Below are positions 25,949-35,164 of a stretch of 64,000 nucleotides of DNA, one piece after another. The first letter of the stretch is position 1; every line of letters begins with the position of its first letter. The stretch is from Sandarakinorhabdus glacialis. Its GTDB lineage: Bacteria; Pseudomonadota; Alphaproteobacteria; Sphingomonadales; Sphingomonadaceae. The notes under the pieces are model-generated. The model was not told where the DNA came from and ran no database searches. It saw nothing but the letters and a program-made list of their open reading frames with translations. Made by a program: the position numbers and the translations under genes. The stretch covers positions 1-64,000 of the forward strand of contig NZ_BMJM01000005.1 in NCBI RefSeq assembly GCF_014643455.1. Reading direction: 5' to 3'.

Positions 25949-27013
25949 ATGTCGAGCAAGCTTTTTATCGCCATGGGTCTCGCCCTCGCGCCGGCGACGA
26001 TGGCCTGGTCCCAGGCTCCCGTTGCGCCGGCAGCACCCACACCCACCGTACCGGTCGCCCCGGCGGCGGCGGCAGTCCCGGTGTCCAAAAGCCCGCTCGC
26101 CGAGGCCATCAATACGCAAGGGATGGCGACGGTCGGCGACAAGGCGGCGCTGCGCCGCCAGCTGATCCGCGCGCAGGTGCTCCTCGACAGGCGGCATTTC
26201 TCGCCCGGCGTCGTTGACGGCACCACCGGCAGCAACCTGCGGCTGGCGCTGCGGGCGTTCCAGGAGGCCGAGGGCCTGCCGGTCAACGGCAAGCTCGACG
26301 CGGTGACGTGGCAGCGGCTGGTGGCGGGCGATCCGGCGCCGGTGATCCGCAGCTATACCTTGGTTGTCGAGGACGTCGCGGGGCCGTTCGCGGCACCGGT
26401 CGAACCCGGCGATTATGCAGCGATGGCAAAGCGGCCCAACATGACCTGGATGTCGGTCAGCGAATCGATCGCCGAGCGGGCCCATATGGACGAGAAATTG
26501 CTCATCGCGATGAACCCGGGGGCGAAGTTCGACGCTGTCGGCACCGAATTGCTCGTTGCCAATACCGTGCGCGGCGAACTGCCGGCGGTGGCGTCGATCA
26601 GCGTCGACAAGAAAAGCGGCGCGCTGCGGGCGATGGATGCCGGCGGCAAGCTGGTCGCCGCGTACCCGGCGACGGTCGGCAGCAGCGACATGCCGGCGCC
26701 GTCGGGAACCTGGGCGGTGCGCACGGTGGCGCCGTCGCCGAACTATACGTTCGACCCGAGCCGGCTGACGTTCAAGGCCAAGGGCGGCAAGTCCGAAAAG
26801 CTGACCATCCAGCCGGGACCGAACAACCCCGTCGGATCGACATGGATCGACCTGACCCGCGACACCTATGGCATCCATGGCACGCCGCATCCCGAGACCA
26901 TCGGCAAGGCCGAGAGTCATGGCTGCGTGCGGCTGACCAACTGGGACGCCAAGGATCTGGCGGGCGCGGTCAAGCAGGGCACCAAGGTCGTATTCCGCGG
27001 GCGTTCGGCATAA
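25949..27013 (+). CDS. Exported L,D-transpeptidase with peptidoglycan-binding domain
   Basis: 354 residues with a signal peptide ([19 protein letters not shown]) and a proline/alanine-rich linker. Residues about 62-118 form a peptidoglycan-binding domain ([20 protein letters not shown]). Residues about 215-350 are the YkuD catalytic domain, with His310 in [13 protein letters not shown] and Cys326 in [12 protein letters not shown] LysM-like stretch may lie between. It would form 3-3 cross-links or attach proteins to peptidoglycan in the periplasm. A strong hairpin follows the stop. Confidence 0.93.
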   Translation: MSSKLFIAMGLALAPATMAWSQAPVAPAAPTPTVPVAPAAAAVPVSKSPLAEAINTQGMATVGDKAALRRQLIRAQVLLDRRHFSPGVVDGTTGSNLRLALRAFQEAEGLPVNGKLDAVTWQRLVAGDPAPVIRSYTLVVEDVAGPFAAPVEPGDYAAMAKRPNMTWMSVSESIAERAHMDEKLLIAMNPGAKFDAVGTELLVANTVRGELPAVASISVDKKSGALRAMDAGGKLVAAYPATVGSSDMPAPSGTWAVRTVAPSPNYTFDPSRLTFKAKGGKSEKLTIQPGPNNPVGSTWIDLTRDTYGIHGTPHPETIGKAESHGCVRLTNWDAKDLAGAVKQGTKVVFRGRSA

Positions 27014-27022
27014 GGCAAAGGA

Positions 27023-27055
27023 GGGCAGGCGGATTGACTCTTTTGCCGCCTGCCC
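27023..27055 (+). terminator. Rho-independent-like hairpin after the L,D-transpeptidase gene
   Basis: GGGCAGGCGG (27023-27032) and CCGCCTGCCC (27046-27055) form a perfect 10-base stem with a 13-base loop, 9 bases after the stop. No T-run follows. The loop holds a TTGACT box that may start the rpmH promoter. Confidence 0.7.
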
Positions 27056-27062
27056 CTATGCG
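27034..27062 (+). promoter_or_regulatory. Candidate rpmH promoter nested in the terminator
   Basis: TTGACT at 27034-27039 and TATGCG at 27057-27062 are separated by 17 bases, about 60 bases before rpmH. The -35 box is good and the -10 box weak. The assignment is an inference from spacing only. Confidence 0.4.
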
Positions 27063-27119
27063 CCGCCTCTTGAATTTGCGGTTGGGGCGTGTGCCCGCCG
27101 GCTGAGATGGATTTTTGAC

Positions 27120-27254
27120 ATGAAGCGTACCTACCAGCCTTCGAAGCTCGTCCGCGCCCGTCGCCACGGCTTCCGTTCGCGCATGGCGACCCCGGGTGGC
27201 CGCACCGTCATCCGCAACCGCCGCGCCCAGGGCCGCAAGAAGCTTTCCGCCTAA
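27120..27254 (+). CDS. rpmH: 50S ribosomal protein L34
   Basis: 44 residues: starts [19 protein letters not shown] and ends GRKKLSA, matching L34 throughout, including RMATPGGR and the arginine/lysine-rich tail. It is the smallest gene of the window and begins the conserved rpmH-rnpA-yidD-yidC block. The rnpA start follows after 5 bases. Confidence 0.98.
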   Translation: MKRTYQPSKLVRARRHGFRSRMATPGGRTVIRNRRAQGRKKLSA

Positions 27255-27259
27255 ATCCT

Positions 27260-27595
27260 GTGCCGGTGCTGGCAACCATCCGGTTGCGGCGTGATTACCT
27301 GGCTGCAAACAAGGGTCGCCGGGCGGTAACGTCCGGCTTCATCCTGTTGGTACAACCGCGCGGCGACAGTGACGAGCTGATCCGCGCCGGCTATACCGTC
27401 ACCAAGAAGATCGGCGGTGCGGTGGTCCGCAACCGCATGAAGCGCCGCCTGCGGGCATTGGCGCGCCAATTGCTGCCACAGGCCGGAACGCCGGGCGCCG
27501 ACCATGTTCTGATCGGCCGCGAAGGCGGCATCGAACGCGATTTTGCCGAGCTGCGCCGCGATCTCGAACGCGCGCTGGCAAAAGCGCAGCGATGA
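27260..27595 (+). CDS. rnpA: Ribonuclease P protein component
   Basis: 111 residues from a GTG start. The family signature appears as [24 protein letters not shown] (the RNR motif lies in [11 protein letters not shown]). It binds the RNase P RNA and helps mature the 5' end of tRNAs. Its place between rpmH and yidD is the normal bacterial order. It overlaps yidD by ATGA. Confidence 0.96.
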   Translation: MPVLATIRLRRDYLAANKGRRAVTSGFILLVQPRGDSDELIRAGYTVTKKIGGAVVRNRMKRRLRALARQLLPQAGTPGADHVLIGREGGIERDFAELRRDLERALAKAQR

Positions 27596-27810
27596 GCCTT
27601 GCCGGCCGTGTGCTGGTGCTGCCGATCCGGCTGTACCAGCTGACGCTGTCCCGGATTATGCCGCCGAGCTGCCGGTTCGCGCCCTCATGTTCGGCCTATG
27701 CGATCGGGGCGCTGCAGAAGCATGGCGCGGTCAAGGGCTTGTGGCTGGCGCTGCGCCGGATCGGTCGTTGTCATCCATGGGGCGGGTCGGGCTATGACCC
27801 GGTCCCGTGA
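27592..27810 (+). CDS. yidD: Membrane protein insertion efficiency factor YidD
   Basis: 72 residues. It has the YidD pattern: [20 protein letters not shown], then [15 protein letters not shown] and [17 protein letters not shown]. YidD is a small membrane-associated protein that assists YidC/Sec insertion. It lies between rnpA and yidC, as in most bacteria. Confidence 0.96.
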   Translation: MSLAGRVLVLPIRLYQLTLSRIMPPSCRFAPSCSAYAIGALQKHGAVKGLWLALRRIGRCHPWGGSGYDPVP

Positions 27811-27865
27811 CAGGCTATAGGCGCGGCATTCCTGCCTGCGCAGCCGTTTTGAAGAAGAGTCGATT

Positions 27866-29656
27866 GTGACCCAAGACAACCGCAACATGATCGTTGCCGT
27901 GCTGATGTCGGCGCTCGTGCTGCTCGGCTGGACGTTCTTCAGCGAGAAATATTTTCCACCGGCCAAGCCTGTCGTGGTGGCCAGTGCACCGATTGCAGCC
28001 CCTTCGGCAACGACTCCTTCGGCAACGACGACAGCCAGCCCGGGCGTCGCCGCTGCCGTGCCCGGTGCAATCCCAGTTGCCGGCGTGGTCGCCCCGGTCG
28101 GTGACCGCAAAGCCGTGCTCGCCGCCAGCCCGCGCGTCATCGTCGACACGCCGCGGCTGCAGGGCTCGATCAACCTCAAGGGCGCGCGTTTCGACGATCT
28201 GGTGATGACCCAGTATCGCGAGACCAAGGACAAGACCTCGCCGCCGGTCCGCCTGCTCAGCCCAAGCCCAGTCATCGACGCGTGGTTCGGCCAGTTCGGT
28301 TGGGCCGGGCCGGGCGTGCCACCGGTCGACGCATTGTGGACGGCGAGTTCGACCCGCCTGACCCCCGCCGCGCCGGTAACGCTGACCTGGACCTCGCCCG
28401 CCGGCGTGCGCTTCGAGCAGGTCATCGCCGTCGACAAGGATTTCCTGTTCACCGTCAACCAGCGCGTCGCCAACGGCAGCGCGGCGCCCGTCAACGTCCA
28501 GCCCTGGGGGCTGGTCTCGCGTCACGGCGAGGGTGTGGAAAAGACCGCGTTCAACCTTCACGTCGGCCCGATCGGCGTGATTGACGGGACGCTGCGGGAT
28601 AGCGAGATCGAGTACAAGAAGCTGCAAGAAGGCGGCGCCAAGACCTACGCCACCACGGGCGGCTGGCTCGGCATTACCGAAAAATACTGGCTGGCGGCGG
28701 TCATCCCCGACCAGAAGGAAAAGATCGACGCACGCTTTGCATCCGCGCCGGGCGACCAGTTCCAGACCGATTTCCTCGGCGTGCCGATCGCCGTCCAGCC
28801 CGGCAAGATCGCCCAGACGACGGCGCATTTCTATGCCGGCGCCAAGGAGATCAAGCTGCTCGACGGTTACATGACGTCGCTCAACGTGCCGCATCTCGAC
28901 CTGGCGATCAGCTGGGGCTGGTTCGGCTTCATCGCCCAGCCGATCTACAAACTGCTGAGCTGGCTGTTCACGTTTACCGGCAACTTCGGCCTGGCGATCA
29001 TCTGCCTGACGCTGATCGTCCGCGCCGCGCTGTTCCCGATCGCCAACAAGCAATATGAATCCATGGCCAAGATGCGCATCGTCGCGCCCAAGATGAAGGC
29101 CATCCAGGAGCGCAACAAGGGCGACAAGCTGAAGGCCCAGCAGGAGATGATGGTCCTGTACAAGACCGAAAAGGTCAATCCGCTCGCCGGCTGCCTGCCG
29201 CTGGTTTTGCAGATCCCGATCTTCTACGCGCTCTACAAGACGCTGCTGCTGTCGACCGAAATGCGCCACCAGCCGTTCGCGCTGTGGATCACCGACCTGT
29301 CGGCGCCCGATCCAATGACCCCGCTCAACCTGTTCGGGCTGATCCCGTGGACGCCGCCGGCGATGATCGCCATCGGTATCTTCCCGATCATCCTGGGCGT
29401 CACCATGTGGCTTCAGCAGCGCATGAACCCGACGCCGCTCGACCCGGTGCAGAAGCAGGTCTTCGCGATCATGCCGTGGATGTTCATGTTCATCATGGCG
29501 CCGTTCGCCGCCGGCCTGCAGCTGTACTGGATCGTCAACAATCTCGTGTCGATCGCGCAACAATGGTTCATGCTGCGCAAATACCCGATGCCGGCGACGC
29601 CGCCCGAGGCGATTACCGTCAAGCCGGGCACGGTCAAACCTACGAGTGTGAAATGA
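27866..29656 (+). CDS. yidC: Membrane protein insertase YidC
   Basis: 596 residues from a GTG start with AAGAAGAG upstream. One N-terminal membrane helix (IVAVLMSALVLLGWTFF), an Ala/Thr-rich linker, a large periplasmic beta domain (about 90-360), and then the conserved Oxa1 core of five helices starting at ISWGWFGFIAQP. The core includes the conserved arginine in TLIVRAALFPI and the cytoplasmic hairpin with KMRIVAPKMKAIQ. YidC inserts inner-membrane proteins. Its stop overlaps the engB start by ATGA. Confidence 0.97.
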   Translation: MTQDNRNMIVAVLMSALVLLGWTFFSEKYFPPAKPVVVASAPIAAPSATTPSATTTASPGVAAAVPGAIPVAGVVAPVGDRKAVLAASPRVIVDTPRLQGSINLKGARFDDLVMTQYRETKDKTSPPVRLLSPSPVIDAWFGQFGWAGPGVPPVDALWTASSTRLTPAAPVTLTWTSPAGVRFEQVIAVDKDFLFTVNQRVANGSAAPVNVQPWGLVSRHGEGVEKTAFNLHVGPIGVIDGTLRDSEIEYKKLQEGGAKTYATTGGWLGITEKYWLAAVIPDQKEKIDARFASAPGDQFQTDFLGVPIAVQPGKIAQTTAHFYAGAKEIKLLDGYMTSLNVPHLDLAISWGWFGFIAQPIYKLLSWLFTFTGNFGLAIICLTLIVRAALFPIANKQYESMAKMRIVAPKMKAIQERNKGDKLKAQQEMMVLYKTEKVNPLAGCLPLVLQIPIFYALYKTLLLSTEMRHQPFALWITDLSAPDPMTPLNLFGLIPWTPPAMIAIGIFPIILGVTMWLQQRMNPTPLDPVQKQVFAIMPWMFMFIMAPFAAGLQLYWIVNNLVSIAQQWFMLRKYPMPATPPEAITVKPGTVKPTSVK

Positions 29657-30348
29657 GCATCGAATTCGCCGACGACGAACAGTTCGATCCCGTCGCCGTC
29701 GCCAAGGCGGCCAAGGCGCGCGACTGGGCGATCGAGGACGCGCGCCGGCTGTTCTCCGGGCCGGTCGAGTTCAAACTGTCAGCCCCCGAATTGCAGTTCC
29801 TGCCCGATCCCGACGTGCCCGAGATCGCTTTCGCCGGGCGCAGCAACGTCGGCAAGTCGTCGCTGCTCAATGCGCTGACCGGCCGGCAGGGGCTGGCGCG
29901 CGCGTCGAACACGCCAGGCCGGACGCAGGAGCTCAACATCTTCGACGTCGGCGAGCCGCGCGTGCTGCGGCTGATCGACATGCCCGGCTATGGCTATGCC
30001 GAGGCGCCCAAGGACCTGGTCGCGCGGTGGAAGCGGCTGATCCTCGATTATCTGCGCGGCCGCGTCGTGCTCAAGCGCGTGCTCGTCCTCGTCGATGCGC
30101 GGCATGGGCTCAAGGCAGTCGATCTCGAGATCATGACGATGCTCGACAAGGCGGCGGTGAGCTACCAGCTGGTGCTGACCAAGTCCGACAAAATCAAGCC
30201 GACGGCGCTGACGGCCACCATGGCCGGCGTCGAGGCGATCGCGCGCACGCATGTCGCCGCCTTTCCCGAAATCCTGGCGACATCGGCCGAAACCGGTGCC
30301 GGCATGGCCGAACTGCGGCTCGCGGTGATGACCGCGGCGCAAAGCTGA
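29653..30348 (+). CDS. engB: Ribosome biogenesis GTP-binding protein EngB/YsxC
   Basis: 231 residues, starting in the yidC stop codon. GTPase motifs are complete: G1 in AFAGRSNVGKSSLLNAL, G2 threonine in NTPGRTQELN, G3 in DMPGYGYAEA, G4 in LTKSDKIK and G5 in ATSAETGAG. EngB assists late assembly of the large ribosomal subunit and is usually essential. It ends the rpmH-engB block. Confidence 0.97.
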   Translation: MSIEFADDEQFDPVAVAKAAKARDWAIEDARRLFSGPVEFKLSAPELQFLPDPDVPEIAFAGRSNVGKSSLLNALTGRQGLARASNTPGRTQELNIFDVGEPRVLRLIDMPGYGYAEAPKDLVARWKRLILDYLRGRVVLKRVLVLVDARHGLKAVDLEIMTMLDKAAVSYQLVLTKSDKIKPTALTATMAGVEAIARTHVAAFPEILATSAETGAGMAELRLAVMTAAQS

Positions 30349-30373
30349 CACGCATTACCAAAGGGGCGATCGC

Positions 30374-31045
30374 ATGAAGATCATCATCGGCAACCGGGCC
30401 TATTCGAGCTGGTCGATGCGCGGCTGGCTGGCGGCCAAGCTTTCGGGCCTGCCGTTCGAAACGGTGATCATCCCGATGGATACCCCGGCCTGGACCAGCG
30501 GCGAGGCCAAGAACGACATGCCATCGGGCCGCGTGCCGGTGCTGTGGGACGGCAAGACCCCCGTATGGGACAGCGCCGCGATCATCGAATGGCTGGCGGA
30601 CAAGGGCGGGCGTGACCGATTCTACCCGCGCGAACTGCCGGCGCGGGCGCTCTGCTATTCGATCAGCGCCGAAATGCATTCGGGCTTTGGAGCGTTGCGC
30701 AGCGGCTGCCCGATGAACCTCAAGGAGCGCTTCCCCAGCTTTGCCCCGACCGCCGAGATCACCGCCGACGTTGCCCGCATCGACGCGCTGTGGAGCGAAG
30801 CCCGCGACAAATTCGGCGGCGATACCGACCTGCCGTGGCTGTTCGGGGCGTTCAGCGCCGCCGATGTCATGTACGCGCCAGTGGTGACGCGGGTCGACAC
30901 CTATGGCCTGCCCGTTAGCGCCACCGCGCGCGCTTATGTCGACGCCGTGCTGGCGCATCCCTGGATGAGCGAATGGGTCGCCGCGGCCAAGGCGGAGGAC
31001 TATCCGTTCGACCGCTATCCCGTCCCGGGCGGCGTTCCCGCCTGA
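30374..31045 (+). CDS. Glutathione S-transferase
   Basis: 223 residues, typical cytosolic GST length. The N-terminal domain begins MKIIIGNRAYSSWSMRGWL, with the catalytic serine region in SSWSMRG, then GRVPVLWDGKTPVWDSAAI (cis-Pro and SxAI glutathione site). The C-terminal helical domain contains LFGAFSAADVMYAPVV. The substrate is unknown. It follows engB after 25 bases in place of the argB gene that often sits there in alphaproteobacteria. Confidence 0.9.
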   Translation: MKIIIGNRAYSSWSMRGWLAAKLSGLPFETVIIPMDTPAWTSGEAKNDMPSGRVPVLWDGKTPVWDSAAIIEWLADKGGRDRFYPRELPARALCYSISAEMHSGFGALRSGCPMNLKERFPSFAPTAEITADVARIDALWSEARDKFGGDTDLPWLFGAFSAADVMYAPVVTRVDTYGLPVSATARAYVDAVLAHPWMSEWVAAAKAEDYPFDRYPVPGGVPA

Positions 31046-31096
31046 AAATTGCCGGCGGCGTGCCCGCCTGATCCAATCACTTTTCCGGAGAATTCG

Positions 31097-32734
31097 ATGA
31101 AGCTGCTGCTGTGCGCTGCTGCCCTTGGACTTCATGCAGCGCCGCTGCTCGCCGCCGAGCCCGATTTTTCCGCCGATCGCGTCAAGTCGCACGTCGCTTT
31201 CCTGTCCGACGACCTGCTCGAAGGCCGCGGCACCGGTACGCGCGGCCACGAGATCGCGGCGCGCTATGTGGCGACGCAACTGGCCGGCTATGGCGTGCTG
31301 CCGGCCGGCAAGGACGGCAGCTGGCTCCAGCCGGTGACGCTGTCCGAAGCCAGCATCGCGGCGCCGGGCCGGGTCACGATTACCCCCACAAAGGGCGCGC
31401 CTACGACATTCCCGCACGCTGGCGAGGTCATCATCAGCGCCAGCCAGACCGCGGCGACGTCCGATGTCGAGGCGCCGGTGGTGTTCGCCGGCTTCGGCCT
31501 CGACGCGCCCAAACAGGGCCATGACGATTATGCCGGGCTCGACGTGCGCGGCAAGATCGTCGCCGTACTGTCGGGCATTCCCAAGGGCCCGCCGAGCGAG
31601 ATCACCGCGCATCTCAGCCGGCTCAAGCCCCGCATGGCGTCGGATCGCGGCGCCATCGGCTTCATCACTATCCCCTCGCTGCAATCGATGAAGCTCCGGC
31701 CCTGGGACCGCTCGCTGCAAACGGCGAACGTTCCGTCGATGACCTGGGTCAAGCCCGATGGCACGCCGTTCGTGGCCGCCCCCGGCCTGAAGGCGCAGGC
31801 GTCGTTCAGCCCGGTGGCCGCCGCAGCGCTGTTCGCCGGCGCCAGGCAGCCGATGGCCGATATCCTCGCCGCGGCCGACAAGGAAGGCGGCCAGCCCAGG
31901 GGTTTCGCGCTGGCGACGCGGGCGCGAATCGCGACGACTTCGACCCAGCGCAAGGTCGAGACGGCGAATGTCGTCGGCATGATCCCGGGCAGCGACCCGG
32001 TGCTCAAGGCAGAGAGCGTTGTGATGATGGCGCATCTCGACCATCTCGGCGTCCGCGCCGACAAAACCGGCGACAATATCTATAACGGCGCGCTCGACAA
32101 CGCCGCCGGCACCGCGGTGATGCTCGAGGCCGCGCATGCCTTCGGCGGCGATGCGGTCAAGCCGAAGCGGTCGCTGATCTTCGTCGCCAGCACCGCCGAG
32201 GAAAAGGGGCTTTTGGGGGCCGAGGCCGTCGCCAACAACCCGCCGGTACCGATCGACACGATCGCCGGCGTCGTCGATCTCGATCAGCCGTTGCTGCTCT
32301 ATCCGTTCACCGACGTCATTACGTTCGGCGGCGATCACTCGACGATGGGCGAGGCGATTTCGCGCGCCGTCGCCAAGGCCGGAGTGACACTCTCGCCCGA
32401 TCCGATGCCCGCCGAGACGATCTTCGTGCGCTCCGATCATTATACCTTCGTCAAGCGCGGCGTGCCGGCGTTGCTGCTCGCCACCGGGTTCGCGAATGGC
32501 GGCAAGGCGGCGTGGGAGCGTTTCCTGTCGACCGATTATCACCAGCCGAGCGACGACATGAAGCAGCCGATCGACTGGGCAGCCGGGGCCAAATACGCAC
32601 GGGTCAACTATTTGATCGCGCGTGAGATCGCCGATGGCGCCGAGCGTCCGCACTGGTACGCTGGCGATTATTTCGGCGACAGTTTTGCGCCCAAGGCGGT
32701 CAAGGCGACGCGGCCCAAGGCTGTGGCGCGCTGA
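31097..32734 (+). CDS. Exported M28 family metallopeptidase
   Basis: 545 residues from the ATG at 31097, preceded by CCGGAG and beginning a signal peptide ([18 protein letters not shown]). A protease-associated domain (about 90-260) is inserted in the M28 peptidase. Zinc and catalytic residues are visible in [10 protein letters not shown] near 310, [25 protein letters not shown] near 367 and [13 protein letters not shown] near 445. It is probably an aminopeptidase in the periplasm. Its stop overlaps the start of dapE (TGATG). Confidence 0.9.
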   Translation: MKLLLCAAALGLHAAPLLAAEPDFSADRVKSHVAFLSDDLLEGRGTGTRGHEIAARYVATQLAGYGVLPAGKDGSWLQPVTLSEASIAAPGRVTITPTKGAPTTFPHAGEVIISASQTAATSDVEAPVVFAGFGLDAPKQGHDDYAGLDVRGKIVAVLSGIPKGPPSEITAHLSRLKPRMASDRGAIGFITIPSLQSMKLRPWDRSLQTANVPSMTWVKPDGTPFVAAPGLKAQASFSPVAAAALFAGARQPMADILAAADKEGGQPRGFALATRARIATTSTQRKVETANVVGMIPGSDPVLKAESVVMMAHLDHLGVRADKTGDNIYNGALDNAAGTAVMLEAAHAFGGDAVKPKRSLIFVASTAEEKGLLGAEAVANNPPVPIDTIAGVVDLDQPLLLYPFTDVITFGGDHSTMGEAISRAVAKAGVTLSPDPMPAETIFVRSDHYTFVKRGVPALLLATGFANGGKAAWERFLSTDYHQPSDDMKQPIDWAAGAKYARVNYLIAREIADGAERPHWYAGDYFGDSFAPKAVKATRPKAVAR

Positions 32735-33873
32735 TGACGCACGACGCACTCGCATTGGCGCAGGCGCTGATCCGCTGCCCCAGCGTCACGCCGGCCGATG
32801 CGGGCGCGCAAGACGTGCTGGCGGGCGCGCTGTTGGCGCTGGGCTTCGAGGTGCATCGGCTGCGTTTCGGCGAAGCGCCCGACGGGCCGATCGACAATCT
32901 GTTCGCCACATACGGCAGCGGATCACCGCATTTCGCCTTTGCCGGGCATACCGATGTCGTGCCGACCGGCGATATCGCCCAGTGGAGCGCCGATCCGTTC
33001 GCTGCCGAAATCGCCGATGGCCAGTTGATCGGTCGCGGTGCCGCCGACATGAAGGGCGCGATCGCCGCCTTCGTTGCTGCCGCCGCGCGGCATGTCGAGC
33101 GCAGTGCGCCGGGCCGCGTTTCGCTCATCATTACCGGCGACGAGGAAGGGCCGGCGACCTTCGGCACCCAGCCGATGCTGACCTGGCTCGAAGCGCAGGG
33201 ACTGGTGCCGGATATGTGTCTTGTCGGCGAACCGACCTCAGCGCAGCAGCTCGGCGACACCATCAAGATCGGCCGGCGCGGCTCGCTCAACGCCTGGATC
33301 ACCGTCAACGGTGCGCAGGGGCACGTCGCTTATCCACAGCGCGCCGGTAATCCGGTGACCCGGCTGGTGGCGGCGCTGGCGGACTTGAAGGCGCGCGTGC
33401 TCGACAGCGGCAGCGACTGGTTCGACGCCTCGAACCTCGAGATCACCGACATCGGCGTGGGCAACCCGGCGACCAATGTCATCCCGGCACAGGCGCGCGC
33501 GCGGATCAACATCCGCTTCAACGATCTCCACCGCGGGCCTGACCTGTCGGATTGGGTGCGCGAAACCGTATCGGCCCACGCGCCCTCCGCCGAAATCATC
33601 GTCAGGATTTCCGGTGAAGCATTCCTCACCGAGCCCGGCCCCTTGTCGGATATCGTCACCCAGGCCGTGCTGGCGGTGACCGGGACGAAGCCGGCGCTGT
33701 CGACCAGCGGCGGCACGTCCGACGCGCGTTTCATCCGCCGGCTGTGCCCGGTTGTCGAGTTCGGGCTCGTTGGAGCCTCGATGCACAAGGCCGACGAGAG
33801 CGTCGCGGTCACCGACCTCGCCGCCCTCGCCGATATCTACGACCATGTACTACAACAGGTTTTCACCCGCTGA
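32734..33873 (+). CDS. dapE: Succinyl-diaminopimelate desuccinylase
   Basis: 379 residues. It hydrolyses N-succinyl-L,L-diaminopimelate, the step before epimerisation in lysine and peptidoglycan precursor synthesis. The M20 zinc site is complete: [42 protein letters not shown], and the C-terminal [11 protein letters not shown] and GLVGASMHK. It is translationally coupled to the upstream M28 peptidase and convergent with a DUF892 gene with no space between stop codons. Confidence 0.96.
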   Translation: MTHDALALAQALIRCPSVTPADAGAQDVLAGALLALGFEVHRLRFGEAPDGPIDNLFATYGSGSPHFAFAGHTDVVPTGDIAQWSADPFAAEIADGQLIGRGAADMKGAIAAFVAAAARHVERSAPGRVSLIITGDEEGPATFGTQPMLTWLEAQGLVPDMCLVGEPTSAQQLGDTIKIGRRGSLNAWITVNGAQGHVAYPQRAGNPVTRLVAALADLKARVLDSGSDWFDASNLEITDIGVGNPATNVIPAQARARINIRFNDLHRGPDLSDWVRETVSAHAPSAEIIVRISGEAFLTEPGPLSDIVTQAVLAVTGTKPALSTSGGTSDARFIRRLCPVVEFGLVGASMHKADESVAVTDLAALADIYDHVLQQVFTR

Positions 33874-34383
33874 TCAGGCTTCCTCCTCGGCGTCGATGTT
33901 GACTAGCGTCTCGGCCAGCATCGTCGCATACTGATCGCCGCCATAGATTTCCTTGGTGGCAAGCTTCAACTGCTTCACGTCTTCCTTCAGCCCGAGCGCG
34001 TTGGCGAAGGCCGCTGCCGTGCCGAAGCCGGCGATGCCGTAATGCGTCATGCGCTGATACTGGGCGATGATCTGCGCATCGAGCAGCGGGCCCTTTTCCG
34101 GACCTTCCTCGAGCGTGTGCTTGACTGCCTCGGCGACCAGCCCTTCCATGCCCTTGCAATGTTCCTTCTGGGCCTTTTCGCCCTGCGCCACGATCAGCCC
34201 CTTGAGGATGTCGGTGTGCTTGGCGATGCCGTCCATTGACGTCGCCAGCATTTCCTTCAGCTTGGGCTCGCTGGCCTTGCCGGCGATCTTCTTCACTGTG
34301 CGCTGCATCTGGTCATTGGCGGACCACAGGTCCTTCAATTCGTCGATGTACAGGTCTTCGAGCGATTCGGGGGCGTCGGACAT
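33874..34383 (-). CDS. DUF892 (YciE/YciF-like) ferritin-like protein
   Basis: 169 residues, the usual family size. It begins with SLEDLYIDELKDLWSAN, and carries glutamate/histidine-bearing helices typical of a ferritin-like four-helix bundle, such as KHTDILKGLI and YQRMTHYGIAGFG. The family is linked to stress responses and metal binding, but its reaction is not established. It lies 62 bases downstream of the XpaC-like gene in the TelA group. Its stop abuts the dapE stop. Confidence 0.88.
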   Translation of the reverse strand: MSDAPESLEDLYIDELKDLWSANDQMQRTVKKIAGKASEPKLKEMLATSMDGIAKHTDILKGLIVAQGEKAQKEHCKGMEGLVAEAVKHTLEEGPEKGPLLDAQIIAQYQRMTHYGIAGFGTAAAFANALGLKEDVKQLKLATKEIYGGDQYATMLAETLVNIDAEEEA

Positions 34384-34445
34384 CGTCTCTCTCCAGTTCA
34401 GGTTGCGTCCGTGAAAAGACGCCCGAGACGCAGCCCCGTTCCCAC

Positions 34446-35162
34446 CTAAACCGACGGGTCTCCATTATACCGGCTCTCGAGAAATTTGCCGTGGACGACC
34501 ATGGCATCGCGGTCGGCGGCGGCCAGCGCGTCCGACGCGCGGGCAAGTTCGGCATCGACGACCTTCAACCCGTCGATCAGCGTCGTCTCGATCGTCCGGC
34601 CATCGTCGTCGAGCGTCCGGGCCCGCTGTTCGGCGGGCACGCGGGTATAGCGTTCGACCAGTTCGGGCAGATGCTTGCCGAGCAGGCGTTGCAGGTCCTG
34701 TGCCACCGGATCGGCGGGCGACGCCGCGGCCAGTTGCGTCTCGAGCGTCGCCAGCTTGGCCGAGATCGCATCGACCTGCGGCGCAGCGAGGCGTGGCAGT
34801 TCGCGGCGCCGGCGGTCGAGCCAGGCATCGGTCGCAGCGGGCAGGGCGGCAGGCGCCGCTTCACCCAGGTTGCGCGGCTCGGGCTCGTCGCGCACCGAGA
34901 TTGCTGCCGCCATTGTCGCAAACAGCCCGAACAGCACGGCAAGCACGAGGACCGTCGTGCCGACCGGGCCGATGATCAGCCCCCACAGGATCAGCGCCAG
35001 GATGATCGCGGCACCGGTCATGCCAGCACGAGCGACGCGCTTGCCGAACTTCGCCGTTGTCCGCTGCCGCCGCCGCGAGCGGGCGCGCTGGGCGGCCTCG
35101 CCCATCGCCAGCCGCTGCAGGCGTTCCTCGTTGCGGTCGATGACGGTGCCCGGATCGGCCAT
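34446..35162 (-). CDS. Two-helix membrane protein next to TelA (XpaC-like)
   Basis: 238 residues. A basic N-terminal region (RSRRRQRTTAKFGKR) is followed by two adjacent membrane helices (about 47-88: GAAIILALILWGLII and TVLVLAVLFGLFATMAAAI) and a cytoplasmic helical domain of about 140 residues. The start lies 2 bases after the telA stop. In other bacteria TelA genes often sit beside XpaC, a small membrane protein of this layout, so an XpaC-like role is inferred from context and shape. Direct sequence similarity could not be checked. Confidence 0.6.
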   Translation of the reverse strand: MADPGTVIDRNEERLQRLAMGEAAQRARSRRRQRTTAKFGKRVARAGMTGAAIILALILWGLIIGPVGTTVLVLAVLFGLFATMAAAISVRDEPEPRNLGEAAPAALPAATDAWLDRRRRELPRLAAPQVDAISAKLATLETQLAAASPADPVAQDLQRLLGKHLPELVERYTRVPAEQRARTLDDDGRTIETTLIDGLKVVDAELARASDALAAADRDAMVVHGKFLESRYNGDPSV

Positions 35163-35164
35163 GA

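Noticed and set aside
27815-29563. Minus-strand open frame of 582 codons opposite yidC
   Set aside because: Antisense shadow; yidC is complete with conserved core helices.
30194-32755. Minus-strand open frame of 853 codons opposite engB, GST and M28 genes
   Set aside because: It spans three clearly coding genes on the other strand and has antisense composition with no recognisable domain.
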